Assembly: GCF_041242975.1 (NCBI RefSeq)
Contig: NZ_CP162488.1
Coordinates: 2,904,001 to 2,968,000 of the forward strand
DNA: 64,000 nt
From: Xanthomonas sp. DAR 35659
GTDB taxonomy: Bacteria; Pseudomonadota; Gammaproteobacteria; Xanthomonadales; Xanthomonadaceae
Direction of reading: 5' to 3'
Below the pieces are notes generated by a model that worked only from the letters and a program-made list of their open reading frames with translations, was not told the origin of the DNA and did not search any database. This document shows, in pieces, positions 39,326-47,682 of the stretch. The number at the start of each line of letters is the position of its first letter. Position 1 is the stretch's first letter. The position numbers and the translations under genes were made by a program.

Positions 39326-40164
39326 CAGAACTCCAGGTTGTCGATCAACCTGGTGCGGCCCAGTCGCGCGGCGATCAGCGCCACGCGCGGGCCCGCGTCG
39401 TCCTGCGGCTCGCTCAGGTCCGGCATGCGCAGCACGGTGTAGTCCACATCGAAACCGGCCGCCTGCAACTGCGCGGTCGCCGCCGCCTCCACCTCGGCGC
39501 GCGGGCGCCCGGCGCTGTGCCCTTCGCGCATCGCCAGCAGCGTCTGCCGGATCTGCGCCGCGCGCGGCCGCTCCTCGGCCGACAGGTACTGATTGCGCGA
39601 GCTCATCGCCAGGCCGTCGGCCTCGCGCACGATGCTGCCGCCGAGGATCTCGATCGGGAACGCCAGGTCGGCCACCATCTGCCGGATCACCGCCAACTGC
39701 TGGTAATCCTTCTTGCCGAACGCGGCCAGGTCCGGCTGCACCTGGTTGAACAGGCGCGCGACCACGGTGCAGACGCCGTCGAAATGGCCCGGCCGGCAGG
39801 CGCCCTCCAGCACTTCGCTGACGCCCGGGGTGTGCATGCGCAGCGCCAGCTCCACGCCCAGCGGATACATGCTCTCCACCGTCGGCAGCCACAGCACGTC
39901 GCAGCCGGCGCCTTCCAGGCCGCTGGTGTCGGCCTCGGGCGTGCGCGGGTAGCGGGTGAAATCCTCGTTCGGGCCGAACTGGGTCGGATTGACGAACACG
40001 CTGGAGACCACCCGGTCGGCGTACTGCCGCGCCAGCATCACCAGCGAGAAATGCCCGGCGTGCAGGTTGCCCATGGTCGGCACGAAGGCCACGCGCAGGC
40101 CCTGCCGCTTCCAGCCGGAAACGACGGCGCGCAGCCGCGCCAGGTCGGTGATGGTCTCGATCAT
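39325..40164 (-). CDS. panC: pantoate--beta-alanine ligase
   Basis: A 279-residue cytoplasmic enzyme that joins pantoate and beta-alanine with ATP to give pantothenate. The nucleotidyl-transferase motifs are [17 protein letters not shown] (HxGH), [31 protein letters not shown] and MSSRNQYLS (the KMSKS-like loop). ATG 40164 overlaps the panB stop by 4 bp, indicating coupled translation. Its product needs beta-alanine from PanD, whose gene is displaced about 1.6 kb by the insertion element. Confidence 0.96.
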   Translation of the reverse strand: MIETITDLARLRAVVSGWKRQGLRVAFVPTMGNLHAGHFSLVMLARQYADRVVSSVFVNPTQFGPNEDFTRYPRTPEADTSGLEGAGCDVLWLPTVESMYPLGVELALRMHTPGVSEVLEGACRPGHFDGVCTVVARLFNQVQPDLAAFGKKDYQQLAVIRQMVADLAFPIEILGGSIVREADGLAMSSRNQYLSAEERPRAAQIRQTLLAMREGHSAGRPRAEVEAAATAQLQAAGFDVDYTVLRMPDLSEPQDDAGPRVALIAARLGRTRLIDNLEF

Positions 40165-40979
40165 TTGGCGTAGGCGTGTTCGGCGTCGGGGAAGGTGCCG
40201 GCGCGCACGGCATCGGCATAGGCGCGCGTGGCGCCGGCGATGGAGCCGCCTTCGGCCAGGAAGTCCTTGACGAAGCGCGGGCGGCGATGGCCGCTGTCCA
40301 GGCCCAGGAAGTCGTGCAGCACCAGCACCTGGCCATCGCAGTCGGGGCCGGCGCCGATGCCGATGGTGGGGATCTCGATCTCGGCGGTGATCCGCGCCGC
40401 CAGCGGCGACGGCACGCACTCCAGCACCAGCAGCGCGGCGCCGGCCGCGGCCACCGCCTTGGCGTCGGCCAGCAGCTTGGCCGCGGCGGCCTCCTCGCGG
40501 CCCTGGATCTTGTAGCCGCCGAAGGTCAGCACCGACTGCGGGGTCAGGCCCAGGTGCGAGCACACCGGGATGTCGCGTTCGCTGAGGAAGCGGATCACCT
40601 CCAGCTTGTGCCCGGCACCCTCCAGCTTGACCATCTCCGCGCCGGCCTGCAGCAGGCGGGTCGACGCATCCAGGGCCCGCTCGGGGGTGGCATCGGACTG
40701 GAACGGCAGGTCGGCCACCAGCAGCGCCCGCTGCAGCACCCGCGCCACCGCGGCGGTGTGATAGACGATGTCGTCCACGGTCACCGGCAGGGTCGAGTCG
40801 TGGCCCTGCACCACCATGCCCAGCGAATCGCCGATCAGGATCAGGTCCACGCCGTTGGCGTCGAAGGTGCGCGCGAAGCCGGCGTCGTAGGCGGTCAGCA
40901 TCACCAGCTTCTGCTGGCGGCGCTTGGCCTCGGCCAGGGCGGGGACGGTCCAGGGCTTGCTGTCGGCGTGGCTGCTCAT
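40161..40979 (-). CDS. panB: 3-methyl-2-oxobutanoate hydroxymethyltransferase
   Basis: A 272-residue enzyme that makes ketopantoate from ketoisovalerate and methylene-tetrahydrofolate, the first committed step of pantothenate synthesis. Conserved segments are [49 protein letters not shown] and [21 protein letters not shown], which bind Mg and substrate. ATG 40979 ([10 protein letters not shown]) is the best start. It is followed by panC with a 4-bp overlap and preceded by folK, a folate gene that fits the folate cofactor need. Confidence 0.96.
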   Translation of the reverse strand: MSSHADSKPWTVPALAEAKRRQQKLVMLTAYDAGFARTFDANGVDLILIGDSLGMVVQGHDSTLPVTVDDIVYHTAAVARVLQRALLVADLPFQSDATPERALDASTRLLQAGAEMVKLEGAGHKLEVIRFLSERDIPVCSHLGLTPQSVLTFGGYKIQGREEAAAAKLLADAKAVAAAGAALLVLECVPSPLAARITAEIEIPTIGIGAGPDCDGQVLVLHDFLGLDSGHRRPRFVKDFLAEGGSIAGATRAYADAVRAGTFPDAEHAYAK

Positions 40980-41010
40980 TAGCTCATGCGGTACGGTGAT
41001 AAGCCTTGCA

Positions 41011-41514
41011 TTATCTACCGATTGGCGCGATTCCGTCGGTTTCGATGCGGTCGCGTATGTCACGCACCGTTCCATGGCCGGGAATCGTCGCCTCCGCGGC
41101 GATCTCGGCCAGCGGCAGCAGGGCGAATGCGCGCTCGTGCAGGTGGGGATGCGGCACCTGCAGCCCGGGCAGGTCGATCACCGCGTCGGCGTACAGCAGC
41201 AGGTCCAGGTCCAGAGTGCGCGGACCCCAGCGTTCCCCGGGCGTGCGTTGGCGGCCATGGCGGGCTTCCAGCGCCAGCAGCGCCTGCAGCAGGTCCAGCG
41301 GCGCCAGCGTGGTCGCCACCAGCGCGGCGGCGTTGATGAAGTCCGGCTGCGCCTGGTTGCCCCAGGCCGGGCTGCGGTACAACTGCGAGGCGCGCAGCAG
41401 GCGCGTGTGCGGCAGCGTGTCCAGCGCGGCGATGGCCGCGCGCAGGGTCGCCGCCGCCTCGCCGAGGTTGCCGCCCAGGCCGATGCAGGCCTGCACCGGC
41501 GCGGGCACGTCCAT
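41011..41514 (-). CDS. folK: 2-amino-4-hydroxy-6-hydroxymethyldihydropteridine pyrophosphokinase
   Basis: A 167-residue kinase that transfers pyrophosphate from ATP to the pterin in folate synthesis. It has the N-terminal [19 protein letters not shown], the mid-region [11 protein letters not shown] and [12 protein letters not shown], and the C-terminal signature [18 protein letters not shown] and [21 protein letters not shown] 41514 lies 5 bp after the pcnB stop and the gene ends 31 bp before panB, so pcnB-folK-panB-panC look like one operon. Confidence 0.95.
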   Translation of the reverse strand: MDVPAPVQACIGLGGNLGEAAATLRAAIAALDTLPHTRLLRASQLYRSPAWGNQAQPDFINAAALVATTLAPLDLLQALLALEARHGRQRTPGERWGPRTLDLDLLLYADAVIDLPGLQVPHPHLHERAFALLPLAEIAAEATIPGHGTVRDIRDRIETDGIAPIGR

Positions 41515-41519
41515 CGCGC

Positions 41520-42863
41520 TCACTCGGCCGGGGCGGCGGCATCCGGACGCCGGCGCCGGCGCCGGCGGCGCTTGGGGGTTTCCTCGCTGTCGGCCGGGGC
41601 CATCGCCACCTCGTCGCCGACGTAGTCGATCTCCGGATCGAAGCCGCGCGGCGGCGGCGCGTAGCCGGGCTGCTGCTGCAGCTCGCGCCAGTAGGCGATG
41701 TCGGCCGCGTGCTCGTCCGAAGCGGATTGGCGCACGATCAGGAAATCGAACGCGGCGCGGAAGCGCGGATGCGACAGCGTGCGCACCACCCGCTTCTTCT
41801 GGCGCGAGGTGAAGCGCGACTGCAGCAGCCAGATCTCCTGCATCGGCAGCGAGAAGCGCCGCGGCAACGCCACCGTGCTCAACTGGTGCAGGGTCACCCG
41901 GTCGGCGGCGCGGCGCTGCGCCTCCTCCTGCTGCATGCCCTGCTTCTGCAGCGCCATCAGCGCGCGGCAGTAGGCCGGCCACAGCAGCAGCGCGAACAGG
42001 AACGCCGGCGACACCGGCTCGTCGTTGGCCACGCGCGTATCGGTGTTGCGCAGGCCCTCGATCAGCATCCGCCGCAACGCGCCGCTGCGGTTGGCCTTGA
42101 GCGCCGCGGCGCTTTCCGGAAACAGCGCCGCGAACAGGCCGTAGCGCTCCAGGCCTTCGAAGCTGGCCACGCCGTTGCCGGACAGGAACAACTTGAGCAC
42201 TTCCTCGAACAGCCGCGCCGGCGCGGCCTCGGCCAGCAACCCGGCCAGGCGCGGGATCGGTTCGGCGGTCGCCGCTTCGATCTCGAAGTCCAGCTTGGCG
42301 GCCAGACGCACCGCGCGCAGCATGCGCACCGGGTCTTCGCGGTAGCGCTGCTCGGGGTCGCCGATCAGGCGCATCAGCCGCGCCTGCACGTCGGCGAAGC
42401 CGCCGGTGTAGTCGCGCACCGAGAAGTCCTCGATGGCGTAGTACAGCGCGTTGCAGGTGAAGTCGCGGCGCACCGCGTCGTCCTCGATGCTGCCGTAGAC
42501 GTTGTCGCGGACCAGGCGGCCGTTGTCCAGCTCGCGGTCGCCGCTGCCGTCGTCGACGTTGGCGCGGAAGGTCGCGACCTCGATGATCTCGCGGCCGTAG
42601 ACCACGTGCGCCAGGCGGAAGCGGCGACCGATCAGGCGGCAGTTGCGGAACAGCTGCTTGACCTGCTCGGGGGTGGCGTCGGTGGCGACGTCGAAGTCCT
42701 TGGGGCGCAGGTCGACCAGCAGGTCGCGCACCGCGCCGCCGACCAGGTAGGCACCGAAGCCGGCTTCGCGCAGCCGGTACAGCACGCGCAGCGCATTGGG
42801 GCTGATGTCCTTGCGCGAGACGTTGTGCTGGTCGCGCGGGATCGTTTGCAGGGTGAACGGCAA
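41520..42863 (-). CDS. pcnB: poly(A) polymerase I
   Basis: A 447-residue nucleotidyltransferase that adds poly(A) tails to RNA for decay. The N-terminal catalytic core has YLVGGAVRDLLVDLRPKDFD with the two metal-binding aspartates (DFDVATD), and RREFT-like RRDFTCNALYYA. The RNA-binding neck follows (EDPVRMLRAVRLAAKLDF). The C-terminus is a basic tail (KRRRRRRRRP). The best start is a TTG at 42863, since no in-frame ATG or GTG fits before the conserved region, but no clear Shine-Dalgarno supports it. It is first in the pcnB-folK-panB-panC cluster. Confidence 0.93.
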   Translation of the reverse strand: MPFTLQTIPRDQHNVSRKDISPNALRVLYRLREAGFGAYLVGGAVRDLLVDLRPKDFDVATDATPEQVKQLFRNCRLIGRRFRLAHVVYGREIIEVATFRANVDDGSGDRELDNGRLVRDNVYGSIEDDAVRRDFTCNALYYAIEDFSVRDYTGGFADVQARLMRLIGDPEQRYREDPVRMLRAVRLAAKLDFEIEAATAEPIPRLAGLLAEAAPARLFEEVLKLFLSGNGVASFEGLERYGLFAALFPESAAALKANRSGALRRMLIEGLRNTDTRVANDEPVSPAFLFALLLWPAYCRALMALQKQGMQQEEAQRRAADRVTLHQLSTVALPRRFSLPMQEIWLLQSRFTSRQKKRVVRTLSHPRFRAAFDFLIVRQSASDEHAADIAYWRELQQQPGYAPPPRGFDPEIDYVGDEVAMAPADSEETPKRRRRRRRRPDAAAPAE

Positions 42864-42967
42864 TGGAACTGGCGGATTGATGATGGCGCTTCCGTATCGA
42901 GTTGCGGGATTGCCGACAGGCGGCGAAGCCCCATATACTAGCGCTCTGCAATCGACGCGACCAATAC

Positions 42968-43043
42968 GCTCCCTTCGTCTAGTGGTTAGGACGTGGCCCT
43001 CTCAAGGCTAAAACAGGGGTTCGAGTCCCCTAGGGAGCGCCAC
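42968..43043 (+). tRNA. tRNA-Glu (anticodon CTC)
   Basis: The acceptor GCTCCCT pairs with AGGGAGC, followed by encoded GCCA. The D-arm is TCGTCTAGTGGTTAGGA, the anticodon stem-loop is TGGCC-CTCTCAA-GGCTA with anticodon CTC, and the T-arm is AGGGGTTCGAGTCCCCT. It is divergent from pcnB and followed by a terminator. Confidence 0.96.
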
Positions 43044-43073
43044 CATCGGGTCGCCTGCAGCGAGTAAAGCAAG

Positions 43074-43098
43074 AAAGCCCCGCGCATGCGGGGCTTTT
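43074..43098 (+). terminator. Rho-independent terminator after tRNA-Glu
   Basis: AAAGCCCCGC-GCAT-GCGGGGCTTTT: a perfect 10-bp stem with a 4-nt loop and a T run. It is nearly symmetrical and may also act on the minus strand for transcripts from the transporter gene. Confidence 0.9.
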
Positions 43099-43290
43099 GC
43101 GTTGTGGGGCCGCCATCGCGCGCTGCCGCTGGATGGGAACGCCGCAGGCCGGAGGCCGAGCCGGAGCACGGCCCGACATGCCCCCCCCCGGGAGTCGCGG
43201 CGCCCCCGGAGCCCGCTCCACCGCGAACCCCGGGCAGGCGCCCCGCCCCGCCGACCCTGTCTCCAGGCCCGGCGGGTGCGCAGGACGCGC

Positions 43291-44718
43291 TCAGCCTTGC
43301 ATCTGTTCCAGTTCGCGGCCCTTGGTCTCGTAGACGTACTTGAGCACGAAGAACACCGAGATGAAGGCAGCCACGGTGTAGATGCCGTAGGCGCCGGCCA
43401 GGCCGATGCTGGTGAGCAGGATCGGGAACGAGACGGTGATGAGGAAGTTGGAGGTCCACTGCGCCGCGCCCGCCACCGCCAGGCCGGAGCCGCGGATCTG
43501 GTTGGGGAACATCTCGCCCAGCATCACCCACATCACCGGGCCCCAGGACATGTTGAAGAAGATCACGTAGACATTGGCCGCGATCAGCGCCAGCCGGCCC
43601 ATGCCCGGCGACATCGCCAGCTTGCCGGCGGCGTCCAGCGAGGCGCTGGCGAAGGCCAGCGTGACCAGCGCCAGCGACACCGCCATGCCGGCCGAGCCGA
43701 CCCACAGCAGCGGCTTGCGCCCGATCTTGTCGATCAACATCACCGTGACCAGGCAGGCGCCGATGCTCAGCCCGCCGGACAGCACGTTGATCAGCAGCGA
43801 GTCGCTTTCCGAGAAGCCCACCGCCTGCCACAGCACCGCGCCGTAGTAGAACACCACGTTGATGCCGACCAGTTGCTGGAAAGTGGCCAGGCCGATGCCG
43901 ATCCACACGATCGGGCGCACCTTGCCGGTGACCTTGCTGACCAGGTCCGACAGCTTGGGCTTGTGCTGGTCGGCGGCCAGCGAGGCGGAGATCTCGGTCA
44001 GCTTGGCCTGCGCCTCGCGCGGGCCGTACAGCCTGGTCAGCACCGCCAGCGCGTCCTCGCGACGGCCCTTGACCACCAGGTAGCGCGGACTCTCCGGGAT
44101 CGCCAGCAACAGCAGCAGGAACAGCAGCGACGGGAACGCCTGCATCCAGAACATCCAGCGCCACGCGGCCTGGCCCAGCCACAGCGGCTCGGTCGAGGCG
44201 CTGGCCAGCTTGACCAGCACGTAGTTGCTCAGGAACGCGGTGAACAGCCCGCTGATGATGGCGATCTGCTGCACCGTGGCCAGGCGCCCGCGATAGCGCG
44301 CCGGCGCGACCTCGGCGATGTAGGCCGGCGACATCACGCTGGCCGCGCCGACCGCGAACCCGCCCATCACCCGGGCGAAGATGAAGATGCCGGAATTGTG
44401 CGCGGCGCCGGCGCCCAGCGCCGACAGCAGGAACAGCACCGCGGAGATGATCAGCACCGCGCGCCGGCCCAGGCGGTCGGCCAGCCAGCCGGCGAAGAAG
44501 GCGCCGACCGCGCAGCCCAGCAGCATCGAGGCGACCTCGAAGCCGGTGCCGGCGGCGCTGGAGTGGAAGGTCTGCTTGAGGCCGTCGACGGTGCCGTTGA
44601 TCACGCCGCTGTCGAAGCCGAACAGGAAGCCGCCGATGGTGGCGACGCAACTGATGAGGATGATGAGGCGCGTGTTCTCGCCTGCGCCATCGGCGCGGTC
44701 TAGGGAGACGCTGGACAT
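43291..44718 (-). CDS. MFS sugar porter (XylE/GalP-like), last gene of the xyloglucan locus
   Basis: A 475-residue inner-membrane transporter with 12 membrane segments. Sugar-porter signatures are GGFLFGFDSGVINGT at the first segment, ADRLGRR and IDKIGRK loop motifs, the PESPRYL block after segment 6, and FQQLVGINVVFYYG with GWGPV-like MSWGPVMWVMLGEMFP later. ATG 44718 has AGGTGA upstream. It is the downstream end of the TBDT-GH-xylBA cluster, so xylose or another monosaccharide released from xyloglucan is the likely cargo. That assignment is inference from context. Confidence 0.92.
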   Translation of the reverse strand: MSSVSLDRADGAGENTRLIILISCVATIGGFLFGFDSGVINGTVDGLKQTFHSSAAGTGFEVASMLLGCAVGAFFAGWLADRLGRRAVLIISAVLFLLSALGAGAAHNSGIFIFARVMGGFAVGAASVMSPAYIAEVAPARYRGRLATVQQIAIISGLFTAFLSNYVLVKLASASTEPLWLGQAAWRWMFWMQAFPSLLFLLLLLAIPESPRYLVVKGRREDALAVLTRLYGPREAQAKLTEISASLAADQHKPKLSDLVSKVTGKVRPIVWIGIGLATFQQLVGINVVFYYGAVLWQAVGFSESDSLLINVLSGGLSIGACLVTVMLIDKIGRKPLLWVGSAGMAVSLALVTLAFASASLDAAGKLAMSPGMGRLALIAANVYVIFFNMSWGPVMWVMLGEMFPNQIRGSGLAVAGAAQWTSNFLITVSFPILLTSIGLAGAYGIYTVAAFISVFFVLKYVYETKGRELEQMQG

Positions 44719-44808
44719 GGAGTCACCTGGTGTCGTGCGGAAAGGAAGGCGGCCATCGGAGGAGGACAGCACGGCCGGCGGCAACGCGGCCGCCGGCCGT
44801 CGCGCGCC

Positions 44809-46149
44809 TCAGCGGATCAGGTATTGGTTGATCAGGTTCTCGTAGGCTTCCTGGCGGCCGCTGCGTTGCTGGGGTTCGCCGTTGCCCGCCGCGTACTTGG
44901 CCAGGTCGGCCAGGGTGCTGGTGCCGTTGGCGAAGGCCGCGCCGGCGCCGCTGTCGAAGCTGGCGTAGCGCTCGGCGCGCCACTGCTCCAGCGGCGAGGC
45001 CGTCAGCAGCGCGTGCGCCACTTCCAGGCCGCGCGCGAATGCGTCCATGCCGCCGATGTGCGCCAGGAACAGATCCTGCGGATCGGACGACTCGCGCCGC
45101 ACCTTGGCGTCGAAGTTCAGCCCGCCCGGCGCCAGCCCGCCCTGCCGCAGCACCACCAGCATCGCCCCCACCGTGTCGTACAGGTCGGTCGGGAACTGGT
45201 CGGTGTCCCAGCCGTTCTGCGGGTTGCCGCGGTTGGCGTCGATGCTGCCCAGCAGCCCGGCATCGCTGGCCACCTGCAGGTCGTGCTCGAAGCTGTGCCC
45301 GGACAGCGTGGCGTGGTTGGCCTCGATGTTGAGCTTGAAGTCCTGGTCCAGGCCATGCTGGCGCAGGAAGCCGATAACGGTGGCGCTGTCGAAGTCGTAC
45401 TGATGCTTCATCGGCTCCATCGGCTTGGGCTCGATCAGGAAGTTGCCCTTGAAGCCGATGCTGCGGCCGTAGTCGCGGGCGATGGTCAGAAAGCGCGCCA
45501 TGTGGTCCTGCTCGCGCTTCATCTGCGTGTTGTGCAGGCTGGCGTAGCCTTCGCGGCCGCCCCAGAACACGTAGTTCTCACCGCCCAGCGCCACCGTCGC
45601 GTCCAGCGCGGCCTTGACCTGCACCGCGGCGCGCGCGACCACGTCGAAGTCCGGGTTGGTCGAGGCGCCGTTCATGTAGCGCGGATGCGAGAACAGGTTG
45701 GCCGTGCCCCACAGCAGCTTGATGCCGGTGTCGGCCTGGCGCTGCTTGGCGATGCCGACCATGTGCTGCAGGTTCTTCTCGTACTGGCCGACGTCGTCGG
45801 CGTCCGGCGCCAGGTCGATATCGTGGAAGCAGTAGTACGGCACGCCGAGCTTGGTGAAGAACTCGAACGCCGCGTCGGCCTTGGCCTCGGCGCGGCCCAG
45901 CGCGTCGCTGCCGGCATCCCACGGATAGGCGCGCGTGCCCGGGCCGAACGGATCGGCGCCGTTGCCGCAGAAGCTGTGCCAGTACGCCACCGCGAAGCGC
46001 AGGTGCTCGGCCATGGTCTTGTCGCCGATGCGCTTGTTCGCGTCGTAGACCTTGAACGCCAGCGGGTTGTCCGAGGCCTTGCCTTCGAACGGAATGCGGC
46101 CGATGCCCGGGAAGTATTCCTTGGCGCCGATGTAGACGGAGTTGCTCAT
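44809..46149 (-). CDS. xylA: xylose isomerase
   Basis: A 446-residue metal-dependent enzyme that converts D-xylose to D-xylulose, class II by length. Catalytic and metal-binding segments are [12 protein letters not shown] (catalytic His), [45 protein letters not shown] and [23 protein letters not shown] 46149 opens with [16 protein letters not shown]. It lies 39 bp downstream of xylB, so xylose from alpha-xylosidase action can be fed into the pentose phosphate pathway. Confidence 0.97.
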   Translation of the reverse strand: MSNSVYIGAKEYFPGIGRIPFEGKASDNPLAFKVYDANKRIGDKTMAEHLRFAVAYWHSFCGNGADPFGPGTRAYPWDAGSDALGRAEAKADAAFEFFTKLGVPYYCFHDIDLAPDADDVGQYEKNLQHMVGIAKQRQADTGIKLLWGTANLFSHPRYMNGASTNPDFDVVARAAVQVKAALDATVALGGENYVFWGGREGYASLHNTQMKREQDHMARFLTIARDYGRSIGFKGNFLIEPKPMEPMKHQYDFDSATVIGFLRQHGLDQDFKLNIEANHATLSGHSFEHDLQVASDAGLLGSIDANRGNPQNGWDTDQFPTDLYDTVGAMLVVLRQGGLAPGGLNFDAKVRRESSDPQDLFLAHIGGMDAFARGLEVAHALLTASPLEQWRAERYASFDSGAGAAFANGTSTLADLAKYAAGNGEPQQRSGRQEAYENLINQYLIR

Positions 46150-46188
46150 GAAGAATCCTGCTCTGCGTTTGCGGGGGAAAGTGGGGGA

Positions 46189-47682
46189 TCAGCCGGCGTA
46201 GAGCGGGCCGATGGCATGCAAGTGGTTCAGGAAGGTCTGGTAGTGCGCCTGGTACTGCGCCCCACGTTGCCGATCCGGCTGCGCGGACAGCGCGGCGTCG
46301 TCCTGCTGGTGCTGCAGCACCACCTCGGCCAGGCTGGCGCGGTCGCCCCGCGCGTGGCCGTCGGCCCACAGCGCCTGCAGCGCGGCGCCGAACGCGGCGC
46401 CCTCGGCCTGCGCCGGCACATGCACCGGCAAGCCGAACAGGTCGGCGATCAGTTGCCGCCAGCCCGCGCTCTTGCTGCCGCCGCCGGTGACGTAGATGGA
46501 ATCGAACACCAGCCCGGCATCGACGAAGGCGTCGAAGCCATTGCGCAGGCTGTAGGTCGCGCCTTCCATCGCCGCGCGGTAGAAGTGCGCCGGGGTGGTG
46601 TTGTGCAGGTCCATGCCGGTCATGCAGCCGCGCGCGGCCGGCAGGTTCGGGGTGCGTTCGCCGTTGAAGAACGGCAGCAGCACCAGTCCGCCGGCGCCGG
46701 GCGCAGTGGCGTCCAGCAGCGCCTCGCCCTCGCCGGTCTTGATCCCGAACAGGCGCGAGATGGTCTCGGTGGCCACGGTGCAGTTCATCGTGCAGATCAG
46801 CGGCAGCCAGCCGCCGCTGGAGGAGCAGAACGCGGCCCAGCGCGCGGCGTCGTCCACCACCGGCCGGTCGGCGTACGCGAACAGCGTGCCGGAGGTGCCC
46901 AGGCTCATCGTCAGCCGCCCCGGCACCACGTTGCCGGTGCCGATCGCGGCCATCATGTTGTCGCCGCCGCCGGTGGCCACGCGCACGTCGCGCGGCAGGC
47001 CCAGGGTCTGCGCCGCGGCCGCTGACAGGACGAAGGTGGTCTCGGTCGGCACCAGCGGCGGCAGCGCCGCGGCCAGGTCGCGCTGCGGATCGATCGCCTG
47101 CAGCAGCGGCGCCGACCACTGCCGGGTGCGCACGTCCAGCCAGCCGCTGCCGGAGGCGTCGCCGACTTCGGTATAACGCTCGCCGGTGAGCCAGAAATTG
47201 ACGTAGTCGTGCGGCAGCAGCACCGAGGTCATGCTGGCGTACGCCGCACCGCGATGCTTGCGCGTCCACGGCAGCTTGGAGGCGGTGTAGCCGGCCAGGA
47301 TCGGGTTGCCGGCCAGTTCCACGCAGCGCTGCTCGCCGCCAACCGCCTGCATGATCTCCTCGCATTCGCGCTGGGTGCTGGTGTCGCACCACAGCTTGAC
47401 CGGCGCGGTCACCTGCCCGTGCGCATCCACCGGCACGAAGCCGTGCTGCTGCCCGGACACCGAGATCGCGCGCACCTGCGCGCGCTGCTCCGCAGTCAGT
47501 GCGGCGAAGCAGGCGACGATGCCGTCGATCCACCACTGCGCCTGCTGCTCGCGGGTGCCGTCGTCGCGGCTGATCAGTTCCAGCGCATGGCCGTGCGTGG
47601 CGACCACGCGGCGGCTGTCCGCATCGTAGGCCAGCAGCTTGACGCTCTGCGTGCCCACGTCCAGGCCGATGTACAGACTCAT
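46189..47682 (-). CDS. xylB: xylulokinase
   Basis: A 497-residue FGGY-family kinase phosphorylating D-xylulose. The N-terminal ATP-binding loop is YIGLDVGTQSVKLLAYD, and QQHGFVPVD, GNPILAGYTASKLPW and GDASGSGWLDV are sugar-kinase contacts. The C-terminal part has TGGGSKSAGWRQLIADLFG. It begins with ATGA overlap on the upstream fucosidase gene stop, so translation is coupled. Together with xylA it makes the cytoplasmic xylose branch of the locus. Confidence 0.96.
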   Translation of the reverse strand: MSLYIGLDVGTQSVKLLAYDADSRRVVATHGHALELISRDDGTREQQAQWWIDGIVACFAALTAEQRAQVRAISVSGQQHGFVPVDAHGQVTAPVKLWCDTSTQRECEEIMQAVGGEQRCVELAGNPILAGYTASKLPWTRKHRGAAYASMTSVLLPHDYVNFWLTGERYTEVGDASGSGWLDVRTRQWSAPLLQAIDPQRDLAAALPPLVPTETTFVLSAAAAQTLGLPRDVRVATGGGDNMMAAIGTGNVVPGRLTMSLGTSGTLFAYADRPVVDDAARWAAFCSSSGGWLPLICTMNCTVATETISRLFGIKTGEGEALLDATAPGAGGLVLLPFFNGERTPNLPAARGCMTGMDLHNTTPAHFYRAAMEGATYSLRNGFDAFVDAGLVFDSIYVTGGGSKSAGWRQLIADLFGLPVHVPAQAEGAAFGAALQALWADGHARGDRASLAEVVLQHQQDDAALSAQPDRQRGAQYQAHYQTFLNHLHAIGPLYAG

